A stretch of 13,581 nt of DNA from Dipetalonema caudispina (taxonomy: Eukaryota > Nematoda > Chromadorea > Rhabditida > Onchocercidae), in NCBI GenBank assembly GCA_013365325.1, contig JABVXV010000706.1, positions 1-13,581 of the forward strand, given 5' to 3'. The notes beneath the pieces are model-generated. The model saw only the letters and a list, made by a program, of their open reading frames with translations, was not told where the DNA came from and searched no databases. Positions 1-8,963 of the stretch are shown here, one piece after another. A program made the position numbers and the translations under genes. The stretch's first letter is position 1, and each line of letters begins with the position of its first letter.

Positions 1-171
<171 letters not shown>

Positions 172-175
<4 letters not shown>

Positions 176-1300
176 TATCAATTTATCAATTTGAGCTCCA
201 AGTGGGCGTATAATTTTTTTTATGAAAACATGTAACTAACATAACATAAATTCTAATAATTTTAATGAAAAAATTCCGTCCATTACAACAATGTATTCTT
301 TCTTTTCTAATTGAAAATTTAAAAGAACAAAATTCTTAAGGTACTCTAATAGCGGACCAGGATATCTCTAGTTTATCATCAATAATGATATAATTACTTG
401 TTTTAAATATTATCACAAGTATTATGGATTATGGTAGTTTATAATTATGATAATTATATCAATTTAACTGACTGTTTATGAACAAATTTATGTTTATCCA
501 TAGTGATCATTTGAAAATTCTAATTCCTGTTCATTGTTGTTTTAAGCTGATATTGACAGTTTCAATATTTGACTTCCTGCAACAACATCGAAGTTAATTC
601 GAATCTTTTGCTTGCTCAGTAATTGCTTCAAAAGGAGAACATTTACAGTCTGATTTCTATAAGAATCCATAACATGATATCAATTGGTATAAACGTTTTC
701 AGAAAGTTGTATAGTATAAAAAAGAAAAAAACAAATTTACTATAAAATTTTATTCATTTTCCATAAAAATTTTGGAAAAATTACTAAAAAAAAATTGTAT
801 TTTAATAATTTTAATTGCATTTTTTGGGATTGTAATTATATTAATTAGTGCTATTTGAAGTTATTCATGACAGATAACAGTGAATGTCGAAACAAGAAGA
901 CCCGATATCCAATAGCTAGTTCAATAATAGCTTCAAATTATTTTTGATAGTATTTTAACTACAATATTATTTGATGAGAAATGATAAGGAATGAAATGGT
1001 GGTGCAGACTTCATTTCAAATTTTAATATCAATTGTTCAATGTGATTTAAATCTTCTCTATAAAATTGAAAAATTCCTTTTTTTTTTTTTTGTTTGTAGC
1101 AACAATACAAACAGAGAACAGAGAAATTGTAATTTAGAAATGAAATCAGTACTGAATAGATTATCTTATCAAATGATAATTTTAAAATAGGATATGACAG
1201 TATGATAGGTGGGACAATTTTTGTGAACATCTATTGTTTGTAATACTTGTAATGCATTAAATTTAGAGCTAATTAATTGAATGAAAAATTAAATTTCGAT
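172..1300. other. AT-rich DNA without an identifiable gene
   Basis: Unique AT-rich sequence with stops in all frames and only short open stretches. It holds a spaced inverted repeat (arms near 384-394 and 451-461, TGATATAATTA against TAATTATATCA) with a smaller nested stem (396-401 with 415-420). Around 595-665 a mildly G+C-richer patch is open for about 42 codons on the minus strand, but with no recognisable motif. A T-run near 1078-1091 is followed by a TTGTAG that could act as a splice acceptor, then 29 open codons ending in TAG at 1188-1190. None of this is enough to call a gene. Confidence 0.7.
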
Positions 1301-1315
1301 TAGTTGTTAATTTTC

Positions 1316-1338
1316 TTTTTTTTTTTTTTTTTTTTTTT
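1316..1338. repeat. T-homopolymer (23)
   Basis: Uninterrupted run of 23 T, followed by a CTTTCTTTC pyrimidine tail. The 62-residue plus-strand frame that crosses it (1304-1492) is built from this run and the TC repeat just downstream and is not taken as a gene. Confidence 0.95.
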
Positions 1339-1440
1339 CTTTCTTTCGAGATATTTAATTATGACGCATACTTATTGCATAATGTCGATGAAAAGAAATA
1401 TTAGAGAAATAAATTTGTCATCTTCCTTCGTATGCTTTAA

Positions 1441-1486
1441 TTCTCTTTTCTCTCGTTCTCTCTCTCTCTCTCTCTCTCATTCTCTT
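1441..1486. repeat. (TC)n pyrimidine tract
   Basis: A pyrimidine-rich stretch with a pure (TC)11 core at 1457-1478. Similar TC tracts recur at 7870-7914, 10707-10738 and 11043-11076, always with pyrimidines on the plus strand. Confidence 0.95.
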
Positions 1487-1893
1487 GCTTAAATTTTTTC
1501 AACTCTTTTATTGCTGTTTTGTTTGCAAAAGTTAAAGTTTCACATCTTGTTGTCCTCAAAATGTACTTCCTTCTCTTTTAAATTGTTCTTTTTATTAAAT
1601 CTATTTTGAATTTTTTTTTCCAAATGTTGAAAATTTTCTAAAATGATGTAATTTAGTGTAAATTTATGCTGAATTAAGGCTATCATTTTGTACTTGATAA
1701 CAATACAAGAAATGTTAATAATCGATTTTTGTAAAAAAAAAAAAAAAAAGCAAAAAAATTGGAAAATAATCGATAGATTATCCGATATTTAAGTTGTCAT
1801 TTTTTGGCAATAAATTCCAGTTGGAGCAATCAAAACGAAGGTTTCCTCTTTTATACAACCGTTTTTTCTTTTTTTTTTCTGTTTCAATTTCAG
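1487..1893. other. AT-rich DNA without an identifiable gene
   Basis: Unique sequence with an A17 run at 1733-1749 and several shorter T-runs. Its end (about 1860-1893) is a long pyrimidine tract finishing in CAATTTCAG, a good match to a metazoan 3' splice site, discussed with the following entry. Confidence 0.6.
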
Positions 1894-1943
1894 TTTCGAG
1901 CAGTTTAAAAAATTTTATCGTCAACATAACATTTTCACTTAAT
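1894..1943 (+). other. Possible 50-bp micro-exon (unproven)
   Basis: This short segment lies between a strong acceptor-like sequence (a T/C tract, then TTTCAATTTCAG) and a donor-like GTAAGG at 1944-1949. One reading phase is open throughout: two leftover bases, then codons reading SSSLKNFIVNITFSLN. Both splice signals look good, but the segment is tiny, its residues match nothing I know, and no partner exon in a compatible phase is visible. In DNA with this many T-runs, such pairs arise by chance, so I record it as a candidate only. Confidence 0.15.
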
Positions 1944-2002
1944 GTAAGGTCAATTCGTACTTTTTCAAATTTGTAACATTTTTTTATGCCTTCAAGACAA
2001 TG

Positions 2003-2028
2003 TTTTTTTTTTTTTTTTTTTTTTTTTT
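2003..2028. repeat. T-homopolymer (26)
   Basis: Uninterrupted run of 26 T, followed by AAGAATTCC. The AAG is a weak acceptor candidate at best, and the sequence after it soon meets stops. Confidence 0.95.
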
Positions 2029-2914
2029 AAGAATTCCATAAATTCTGAAAATATTTTAAATAAATGTAAAATTATAAAATATCACTCAATTTGCAAATAA
2101 TGCAATCAAATTTCGTAAACATATATTACATTAATGGATTGGCTGATTTTGACAAGTGTATATTATTAAATTAACAATTGTCATAACAAGTCAAAACAGT
2201 ACAGGTACAGGTTGATTATAATTTCTATTTATTGGCCTAATAATATCAACAAAAATGTTCAGCTTTATCAGGTATCGTTTATTAATGGAGAAGTAAAAAT
2301 TAGGTACAATTACTTTAGATATGATATTATGATACTTTTATTATCACTCAAAATGTATCATCTACATTTCATATATGTAATATTTTCCACTATGCAACAT
2401 CATATTCATTTGTTGTATATGTATCAGATGAAATATGCAAAAATTTTGCTATGAAATTAATAAATCAAATAAATTTTACACATTTGAGTTGAATGAAATT
2501 ACTTTTCAGTAAGCATATGAAATTTCAACATTCTGTTTACTTTTTTTTTTTATGATTTGAATAACTTCATGATCACTGATATCAATGTGCTAATATATAG
2601 ATATATTATCATATCAATAAAGGTTTAATTTCATACTTTTCGTATCAAATAGGTATACACGTATATCACGAAATTTTCATGCTTTCATATATAATTCATG
2701 TATTATGTTAGGAAATAATTTTATAAAAATTCAACTCGTTCAATCTTTTTTCGATAGCTTTTTCAGGTTTTTTTTTTTTTTTTTTTGAAATAGAACGAAA
2801 GATAGCAATTGCATTGTGCTATTAGAGAAAAATAAATGGAAAGAAATGACCGCAAATAATTCTCATTTCAATGTTATTAAAGTATTAACGCAAATTTTTT
2901 TTTTTTTTTTTTAG
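2029..2914. other. AT-rich DNA with T-runs, no identifiable gene
   Basis: Unique sequence containing T19 at 2768-2786 and T18 at 2895-2912. An 80-codon plus-strand open frame at 2212-2454 is rich in Ile, Tyr, His and Met, as expected from AT-rich DNA, and has no domain or motif. A small nested inverted repeat (TTTTGAC near 2147, GTCAAAA near 2190) and a TACAGG doublet near 2200-2212 are minor local structures. AATAAA occurs near 2617 but belongs to no visible transcript. Confidence 0.6.
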
Positions 2915-2987
2915 CAAATATTGGTGGATTGTTGATTTTACTAAATTTCATCCACGACCATTGTTCAAGATTGTTTCATTATATTGA
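2915..2987 (+). other. Possible terminal exon after T18-AG (unproven)
   Basis: An 18-base T-run ends in TTAG at 2911-2914, a textbook-like 3' splice site. From base 2916, 23 codons are open and end in TGA at 2985-2987; the first residues read KYWWIVDFTKFHPRPL. The Trp, Pro and Arg content is less typical of random AT-rich DNA than the rest of the window. No upstream exon in the matching phase and no nearby AATAAA (only AATAAG near 3051) were found. I infer a weak candidate for a last exon. Confidence 0.15.
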
Positions 2988-3352
2988 TAGTATGAATTCC
3001 TGAAATATTGCAATTGTAACACTTATTATCTTTCATGGATGATTACAGTTTGAATAAGATAATTTAAGTCATTTCGAAGGGTTGATAATCAATACGGTAA
3101 AGATGATATTAGTTTGATTATTGAGCTTCCAGAAATGAATTCTATAAAAATATCATTGTTAAATGCTTGGCTTATTTTGAATGATCAAAAGTAAATTTTC
3201 CAATGATTGTACTTGTCAAATCTTAATTGATACATTTGCTGCATGAAATAACTTATCTTATTTTGTGCAAAAAAAAAAAAAAATTAAGATGAATTAGATG
3301 AAAAAATAGGTTTAGTTCACTTTTTTTTTCTCCTATCTATGCATTCTTAACT
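2988..3352. other. AT-rich DNA without an identifiable gene
   Basis: Unique sequence with one A15 run at 3269-3283. No open frame, RNA gene or repeat of note is visible. Confidence 0.6.
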
Positions 3353-3391
3353 AAAAAAAAAAAAAAAAAAAAGAAGAAGAAGAAGAAGAAA
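3353..3391. repeat. A20 run plus (GAA)n
   Basis: A run of 20 A (3353-3372) passes directly into about six GAA triplets (3373-3391). The whole block is purine-only on the plus strand. Confidence 0.95.
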
Positions 3392-4150
3392 TAGATCACT
3401 TCATTGTCAATTTGATATTAAAATTTAAGTGCGCTTTTGTCAAAGTATGATAACATTATCGCTTATCATCTAAACTAAAGTCTTCTTTACAAAGTGCACA
3501 TTTGAAAATGATAAGCAACAAACCTGTAGACAAAATGACAAGTAATTGTAAATGGTTATTTCTTATCATCATCATACCTATATGATCAATACAACTATCA
3601 TACAATCATGATTACTGTTATCACTACAGTTATTACTATTGGCATGAATGCGATAATAGTCTATTTTTAGTCATACAACAAATAATTTCTTCATATTTTT
3701 AATGTTTTTCAAATAATTTTGTTTAATGTTGCCTTCTTTTTTTTCCACTGATTATTACACTAAATTTTACAGCACCAACAAATTTTCTTTAATTTGCTTT
3801 TCATCTTTGAAGAAATTTAGGGATACTATAATTTAAGCGATGTAAAATGAGAATTTAAGTAGAACTAATTTGGTTTTGACTTTGAGCTTATTTTGGATGA
3901 TAAGCCTAAAAAACAGTTTTTTAGCATAATGGAAAAAAAAAAAAAAACATTTTTCAGTTTTCAGTTAACATAAAATTCAATGGACAATTTATTTATGAAT
4001 TCAGTTAATATTTATGGCATGAGATTTTTAAATTAAAATTTAACAATTAGTTTCTACTACTTTTTCATAGTCCTTAGATTATTAATACTTAAGTGCAATG
4101 TTTCGCTTAGAATTGCAATGATCACTACGAGGACAATTATCCGACTTTTC

Positions 4151-4153
<3 letters not shown>
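3392..4153. other. AT-rich DNA without an identifiable gene
   Basis: Unique sequence with an A15 run at 3933-3947. TTTTACAG at about 3763-3770 resembles a splice acceptor and is followed by 15 to 20 open codons depending on phase, too short to interpret. No other structure seen. Confidence 0.6.
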
Positions 4154-4185
<32 letters not shown>

Positions 4186-4211
4186 AAAAGAAAAAGAAAA
4201 AAAGAAACGAA
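4154..4211. repeat. A30 run with (AAAAAG)n tail
   Basis: Thirty A (4154-4183) followed by GAAAAA-type units to about 4211, all purine on the plus strand apart from one C near the end. It is one of several A-runs between 3270 and 4715, in contrast to the T-runs on either side. Confidence 0.95.
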
Positions 4212-4227
4212 AAGCGCCAATTCATTT

Positions 4228-4524
4228 ATGAATTCAATCAATCACATAAATCTTAGAAAAGGGAAGTTAGAGAAAAATCACAAAAGTTCCAAAAAATTTT
4301 TAATACATAACATAGAAAGAGGTATGTATGAAAAGGGAAAGAAAATTCTCGGAATTGAAAAACTCGTTTTGCAATTTTGTCGACAACACTCGTTATCATT
4401 GTCATCCCGATTGTCCGTCCTATCCTGTATTAATGCTTTTGTGGCATTTTTGAGAGTTGTAGTAGAAGGATACGAGTTTAGAGAGGAACTAAAAATGGCA
4501 GAAAGAATGGAAGAGCATTTTTAG
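4228..4524 (+). other. Longest open frame, 98 codons, probably not a gene
   Basis: ATG at 4228 to TAG at 4522-4524. The first half is rich in Lys, Asn and Ile; the second half is more mixed (a Leu/Ser-rich stretch, then FVAFLRVVVEGYEF and an acidic tail ending MAERMEEHF). There is no signal peptide, catalytic motif or known domain. G+C is somewhat above the surroundings from about 4340. The minus strand of the same segment is also stop-free for 58 codons (4256-4429), so openness here may reflect base composition. An A15 run begins four bases after the stop. I do not recognise it; a small unknown gene or exon is possible, chance is more likely. Confidence 0.15.
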
Positions 4525-4527
4525 ATG

Positions 4528-4542
4528 AAAAAAAAAAAAAAA
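4528..4542. repeat. A-homopolymer (15)
   Basis: Run of 15 A at the end of the G+C-richer segment 4212-4527. The next segment, 4543-4698, also ends in an A-run (4699-4714). Confidence 0.93.
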
Positions 4543-4714
4543 GAGGGTAAGGGCAAAAGTTCGGAGATGATTGTCAATGTCAGAGTGTCACACAGTGGAC
4601 AATTACGCCATCATGCATAATGCATTAGAAGAAAGAGGAAAAGGATGAGAAAAGAAGGAAGAAATGAATTTTGTACTTCATTTCAGAATATCATCAACAA
4701 AAAAAAAAAAAAAA
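4543..4714. other. G+C-richer segment ending in A16
   Basis: About 155 bases of above-average G+C, including GTCAGAGTGTCACACAGTGG and a near-duplicate ATGCATAATGCAT, ending in 16 A at 4699-4714. No open frame of interest and no Pol III A or B box that I can identify. A decayed short retroposon is conceivable but unsupported. Confidence 0.4.
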
Positions 4715-5617
4715 TTTTAAGCGTTTCTGTTGATTTCATTTAACATTTTCATTCTAAATAATTATCAGCTTATCATTTTTCAGACGATTTAATCATATTA
4801 TTTGATTATATTATTTCATTAATGCTATTATTTCCACTCATTCAATTAGAAAAATTAATCATTGTAATTTATTGTAAAATTTAAATTTTAAGTATATAAT
4901 TGTTACAACACTAACCATAATAAAATTTCATTTATTAATTACCGAATATAATTTGGGATAAACATAGAATTATGAAAAACGGAATGATACGTTACATAAA
5001 ATGTAATTTTTTTGCAATACACCATTATCATTAAGATTATTCTTAATTTGATAATGAAATGATACCTAAAAGATTGTATGATATGTTTTCGAAAACTCTA
5101 TCACAAGCAGAATTATGAATTTCTTGGTTACGTCATTTCTACGTTTATATTATTATACGTGTACGATTAAGTGATACGAATGAAAATCAATGAAAGTCAT
5201 TTTAGGAAAAATTCTGTTCGTATTCATCAGTGTACTTTTTCCAAAATCGATTTCATTCATGAATGAATTGAAAGCTGAATTTAAAGAATAGATCTGAAAT
5301 GATTACTTACTATGTTTGAATTTTCTGAATATGAAATTTCAATATGAATAGAAAATATCTTCTATGACAAAAAAATTATCATCAACAAAATTTTATTTAA
5401 TAAAATTTTCTATTTACTCATTTCAACATGTAATAATTTATCAGTAAATTTTTGTTACATTTAATATAATTGTTTTACTAAAGTTTCAAAAAAATTTTCA
5501 ATTCTTTAACAACTGGTTATTATTTAGCTTTAGCTATTATCAACAAATTTTCATCCTTGCAATTTTCATTTTCTTAACAAACATTTCCCTCCTCTTTCTC
5601 TTTTTTTTTTTTTAACT
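4715..5617. other. AT-rich DNA, nothing identified
   Basis: About 900 bases of unique AT-rich sequence with stops in all frames, few homopolymers until T13 near 5601-5613, and no repeat, RNA gene or coding signal that I can see. Confidence 0.7.
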
Positions 5618-5646
5618 CATCTATCTATCTATCTATATATATATAT
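5618..5646. repeat. (ATCT)n-(AT)n compound microsatellite
   Basis: About four ATCT units run directly into an AT dinucleotide repeat. It opens the 5600-6030 microsatellite cluster. Confidence 0.93.
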
Positions 5647-5712
5647 CTTTTCAACATACAACAATCATACAACACCTATCTATCCAACCATTTTTTACCT
5701 TTCATAAGTTTG

Positions 5713-5713
<1 letters not shown>

Positions 5714-5769
<56 letters not shown>
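5714..5769. repeat. T-homopolymer (56)
   Basis: The longest homopolymer in the window: 56 uninterrupted T. Runs of this length are hard to sequence and assemble, so the exact count is uncertain. Read on the minus strand, a stop codon (TAA) lies about 35 bases before the resulting A56, which superficially resembles a retroposed 3' end, but no AATAAA is present. Confidence 0.95.
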
Positions 5770-5770
<1 letters not shown>

Positions 5771-5805
5771 ATCATTTAAAAAGAGAAGAAGCTATTTCAA
5801 ATTAG

Positions 5806-5885
5806 GTGGTATCTTCTACGACAAACAACATCGCTATTCCTGTTAATGTTGATGCTGTCCAATTCCAAGTAGCAAGCAATAATTT
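5806..5885 (+). other. Possible 80-bp internal exon (unproven)
   Basis: A non-repetitive, G+C-richer island between T56 and the CA repeat. It begins after AAATTAG (acceptor-like) and ends before GTAACG (donor-like, 5886-5891). The phase starting at 5806 is open for 26 codons, including NNIAIPVNVDAVQFQVASNN. The alternating small and hydrophobic pattern after NN loosely recalls a beta-strand of LEA-2 type domains such as TMEM106 proteins; this is resemblance by eye, not a match. A strong TTTTTCAG acceptor follows at 6063-6070, but joining to it in this phase soon meets a stop. The minus strand is also open in two phases, so strand is undecided. Confidence 0.2.
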
Positions 5886-5923
5886 GTAACGAACGACTCC
5901 AAAACCAGTGTTCCTGTTCATTT

Positions 5924-5994
5924 CCACACACACACACACATACACATACACATACATACACAGACACACACACACACACACACTCATATACACA
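5924..5994. repeat. (CA)n imperfect microsatellite
   Basis: CA dinucleotide array with interspersed TACA and CAGA units. The plus-strand frame at 5908-6114 and the minus-strand frames ending near 5800 are mostly translations of this repeat (His/Thr-rich or Val/Cys-rich) and are not genes. Confidence 0.95.
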
Positions 5995-6005
5995 TTGTTG
6001 TACAC

Positions 6006-6026
6006 ATATATATATATATATATATA
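6006..6026. repeat. (AT)n microsatellite
   Basis: About ten AT units followed by TACATA-type units. It closes the 5600-6030 microsatellite cluster. Confidence 0.93.
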
Positions 6027-7029
6027 CATATACATACATGGACATACATACTCACATGCATCTTTTTCAGCCGATAAAACGGCTCAATATCAATTTTTCT
6101 ACAACAAATTTTAAAATTTTTTTGTTAACTTTTTCCTTTCTATTTATAATATTTCATTTAATTTTGAAATTAAATAATAATACATTAATTGTTTTTATCA
6201 AATAAAATGATTGTTTAAAATTGAAAATTTACTGTCAAATATTAAAGTAAAATTGAAAAATATCAAATGTTTGAATTTATTAATTCATTATTAAATGGAA
6301 CAAATTTTATTTATCATTGTTACTTTTATTTATCTTCAGCTTATCATTGTTTGGTAATATTTAATCTTTATTTCATTACTAAATTAACTAATTTAAATTT
6401 ATATATTCCATTTGTTTTTTTTTTTTTCTTTTTTAACCATTATAAAAGTTTATTGTTATAATTTATCATTTTTTTTTTTTTGTTACAATGATCAATGATA
6501 CTATTCTATGTTCATTTAATATTGGGAATTTTAAATTATTGCATAAATTAGTTTACTTTACTTTAAAATAATTTCTAATCGAAGGAGAATTTTAGTGGTT
6601 TGAGAAAATAGAAAATCCCGCACAAGTTTTTTTTTTTTCTTTTTTTGTGGGAAATCATTAATATGTAAAATCAGTGGAATGAATTTTGATGTAAAAATAT
6701 GAGCCCTTTATTGCATCTAAATACCGAATGGAACAACTCTGAGAAATAATTCCAACGAGTAATAAGCAGCTAAGGTAAACAAAACTTAGTCTTCATTCTG
6801 TACTTTTATATATTATTTGTCCAGCCTTGTATCCTTTTTACATCCATACCAATCAATGCAAAATGTTGAAGTTTGTCATCGAGGAACAGGAAACGATGAT
6901 ATATCATGAGATTTTTCTTTTTCTTTCTCTTCTTTTACAATTTTATACTATCGTTTCATTACCTATCAGTAGTTTATAGCTATCATCATGTCTGACCTTA
7001 TTTGCACTTTTTGATAAACATATTTACTT
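6027..7029. other. AT-rich DNA with T-runs, no identifiable gene
   Basis: Unique sequence with T-runs around 6415-6434, 6469-6481 and 6628-6645. The most notable site is TTTTTCAG at 6063-6070, the best acceptor-like string in the window; it is followed by 13 open codons (DKTAQYQFFYNKF) to TAA in one phase and 44 low-complexity codons in another. No coding evidence beyond this. 6686-6900 is slightly G+C-richer but broken by stops. Confidence 0.6.
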
Positions 7030-7163
7030 GATATGATGATAATTAATTGATTCAAGTTTAAATATCTATCAGTTTAAGCATAACTATCGTATAGAATATA
7101 TGTCAATTAATTGATACAATGATATAACAATTAATTAATTCAAATTTTAGTATCTAATAACTG
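7030..7163. repeat. Diverged direct repeat, about 83-bp period
   Basis: Two related stretches, about 7030-7076 and 7113-7163, share the order GATAYRATGAT, ATTAATTRATTCAARTTT, TATCTA and then an AGTTTA/AACTGTA end, with small insertions and changes. This looks like an old tandem duplication. Extent and identity are judged by eye. Confidence 0.5.
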
Positions 7164-7440
7164 TATTATATATCCTTGACAAAGTGATAAATTTTATCTT
7201 ATAGCTTTACAAATTTTGAAATTTTTTAAAAACTTGAATTAATGATTCAGGTTTTTTTTCTTTTTTTTTTTTTTTTGCATTAGTTTTCTTCGTTCTATTA
7301 ATGTAAAATATGTACAAAGCAAACTATTTTTAAGACTTCGTGGATTAAAACTTTATCCAACTTTGTTAAAAAGTGTAGTATTAACAAATAGATGGATAGA
7401 TAGGTATTCTCTTATTTATGAGAATTACTCAGTCTTTTTC
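7164..7440. other. AT-rich DNA without an identifiable gene
   Basis: Unique sequence with a T8-C-T16 run at 7252-7276 and a short GATGGATAGATAGG patch near 7390-7404. Nothing else seen. Confidence 0.6.
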
Positions 7441-7657
7441 AACAAAATGATTGCATAGGAAAAAAAGGTTGTTGAAACGGATTGTGAGGCGAAGTTGATG
7501 GGGTATTAAGATAGAAGACCGGAAAAAATTTAGGACTGAAATGATAAATTGTGTAGTGAGAGTATTCTTGGTAAGTATCAGCCGTATTTGCAAACATATA
7601 AATACAGGAAAATGTGAAAATGTCCGGATGAATGCCCATTTAACAAACATTGAGTAG

Positions 7658-7659
<2 letters not shown>
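7441..7659. other. G+C-richer segment before A32
   Basis: About 220 bases of higher G+C. The minus strand is open in two overlapping phases (73 codons at 7429-7650 and 66 at 7439-7639), and the plus strand has GAAAAAAAGG-type coding-like stretches after a TAG near 7458 plus a perfect donor-like GTAAGT at 7571-7576. That several phases on both strands look open points to composition, not a specific gene. The segment ends directly at an A32 run. A degenerate retroposon or an exon-bearing stretch are both possible; neither is shown. Confidence 0.35.

Positions 7660-7691
<32 letters not shown>
7660..7691. repeat. A-homopolymer (32)
   Basis: Uninterrupted run of 32 A immediately after the G+C-richer segment 7441-7659. 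It is among the few A-runs in a T-run-dominated part of the window. Confidence 0.95.
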
Positions 7692-7692
<1 letters not shown>

Positions 7693-7720
7693 GATCTAAA
7701 CTATCCGCCTGTCTGTCCGC

Positions 7721-7746
7721 TCATCATCATCATCATCATCATCATC
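7721..7746. repeat. (TCA)n microsatellite
   Basis: About eight TCA units, perfect, followed by TCGTCC. Confidence 0.95.
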
Positions 7747-7869
7747 GTCCATTCTATCCGTCCTTCAAGAGTATTTGGAGCCAAAATTGAGTAGAAGCAG
7801 TTAGAACTGTGTAAACAAAAAGTAAAATGCAATAAATGCATACATACATATATGTATTCAACCATTCAT

Positions 7870-7960
7870 TCTTCTTTCTCTTTCTCTCTCTTTCTCTCTC
7901 CCTCTCTCTCTCTTTGAATTGCTTTGTAATGCGCAAAAAAAGAAAAAAAAAAAAAAAAAA
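7870..7960. repeat. TC tract followed by A-run
   Basis: A TC/TTTC pyrimidine tract (about 7870-7914) is followed after 20 bases by A7-G-A18 (about 7935-7960) and then CTTTTTTCTTTTT. The overlapping open frames on both strands here (7754-7978 minus, 7836-8120 plus) are translations of these repeats. Confidence 0.93.
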
Positions 7961-8723
7961 CTTTTTTCTTTTTACCATTTTAAAGCTATATTATTTAACC
8001 ATTTTTTCTTTTTTTTTTGCTTTTCTATATTTTATTAATTTTTCTAAAATGTTATATTTAGTTTCATTTTATACTCTCATCAATAATTCATTAATTAATC
8101 TAAATTCATTGAATAATTAACCAGTTTTTTCTTTACTTATATGAACAACAAAGTTACAATAAAATGTTCACCATTTTATTTAACTACGTAGAAGACAAAC
8201 ATAGATAATAGAAGCAAATATTGCTAGACACTTTTCAATAGTAATATTGAAGTTTAAAGTTAAGTACTTCTATTAAATTTTTTGTCAATTATATCGTATC
8301 AATATACTTTTTGTAATTTCTTAAATGTTTGTAGTACGATAATTTGATACAATAATAGTATGGAAGAGATTAAGATATTATATGAATTTTATTAAAATTA
8401 TAAGAATGTATCAGTTAATTATGAACTTTACCCAAAACATTACATGTACTATTTTCAACATTTTTTTTTTTTTTTTTTTTTTGATGCTTATCCGACGATC
8501 TGTAAATTTATGGATTTTTTGGCATTATTAATCTTTTCAATAATATATTGAAAGTAATTTGTTTTGAAATAGTTTTCTTTTCTGCACTTATAAAAATTTC
8601 AAACTATGAATGAATTGTTATTATAAGAGAAATTGATTAGCTATTAGTTAACCTTATTCAACCATTCCGGAATATGGTATCATTTATTAATGAATTTCAA
8701 TACAACATTCCGATTAAAAATTT
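7961..8723. other. AT-rich DNA without an identifiable gene
   Basis: Unique AT-rich sequence with T22 at 8461-8482 and shorter T-runs. Stops in all frames except through low-complexity DNA; no RNA gene or repeat of note. Confidence 0.65.
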
Positions 8724-8963
8724 TTATCTTTTTTTTTTTTTTTTTGCTATGAAATGTGACATTTCAACCAAAAGGGTCATTCGATTTGGAAGATTATAGT
8801 TCAGTCTTGTCGGCAGTTCACAATTAATCTTATTTGCAGTGTGGTGATGATGTATCACTATCGATTGATGTGATTCCGACATTTTCTCAATATCGAAGCA
8901 TTCCTGCAACTTGAAATGAGGAAATGGGATAATTGCTTTATTTTGTGGAATTATTAAATAAGT
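8724..8963 (-). other. Minus-strand stop-free stretch of about 79 codons
   Basis: On the minus strand, the frame is open from just after a TGA (complement of 8964-8966) to a stop at the left edge, where it runs through the A17 complement of the T-run at 8729-8745 (poly-Lys). Before that the residues are mixed and protein-like, for example LQECFDIEKMSESHQS, HHHH, then NCELPTRLNYNLPNRMTLL. The first ATG is at about 8880-8882. CCATTTCCTCATTTCAAG, upstream on this strand, could be an acceptor, but no convincing donor lies before the poly-A. G+C is above background. I recognise no family; a weak exon or pseudo-exon candidate, and a stretch this long is expected once or twice by chance in the window. 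Confidence 0.2.

Noticed and set aside
967..1230. 87-codon minus-strand and 69-codon plus-strand frames overlapping each other
   Set aside because: Both cross the same T-run, have AT-driven composition and no motif. Mutual overlap on opposite strands argues for chance.
1304..1492. 62-codon plus-strand frame
   Set aside because: It is a translation of T23 and the TC repeat (poly-Phe, then Ser-Leu repeats).
2212..2454. 80-codon plus-strand frame
   Set aside because: No low-complexity repeat, but the residues are those of random AT-rich DNA (Ile, Tyr, Met, His, Asn) and no domain or splice context supports it.
2622..2642. GGTTTAATT, the first nine bases of the nematode SL1 leader
   Set aside because: The match ends after nine bases and there is no repeated gene unit or donor site; a chance word in AT-rich DNA.
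5797..6045. Overlapping minus-strand frames of 82 and 77 codons
   Set aside because: About half of each is translated CA/TA repeat (Val-Cys-Val-Tyr runs). Only the non-repetitive 5800-5925 part is of interest, and the plus strand of that part has better splice-like edges.
7754..8120. Open frames on both strands around the TC and A tracts
   Set aside because: Poly-Lys, Glu-Arg and Ser-Leu repeats come directly from the microsatellites.
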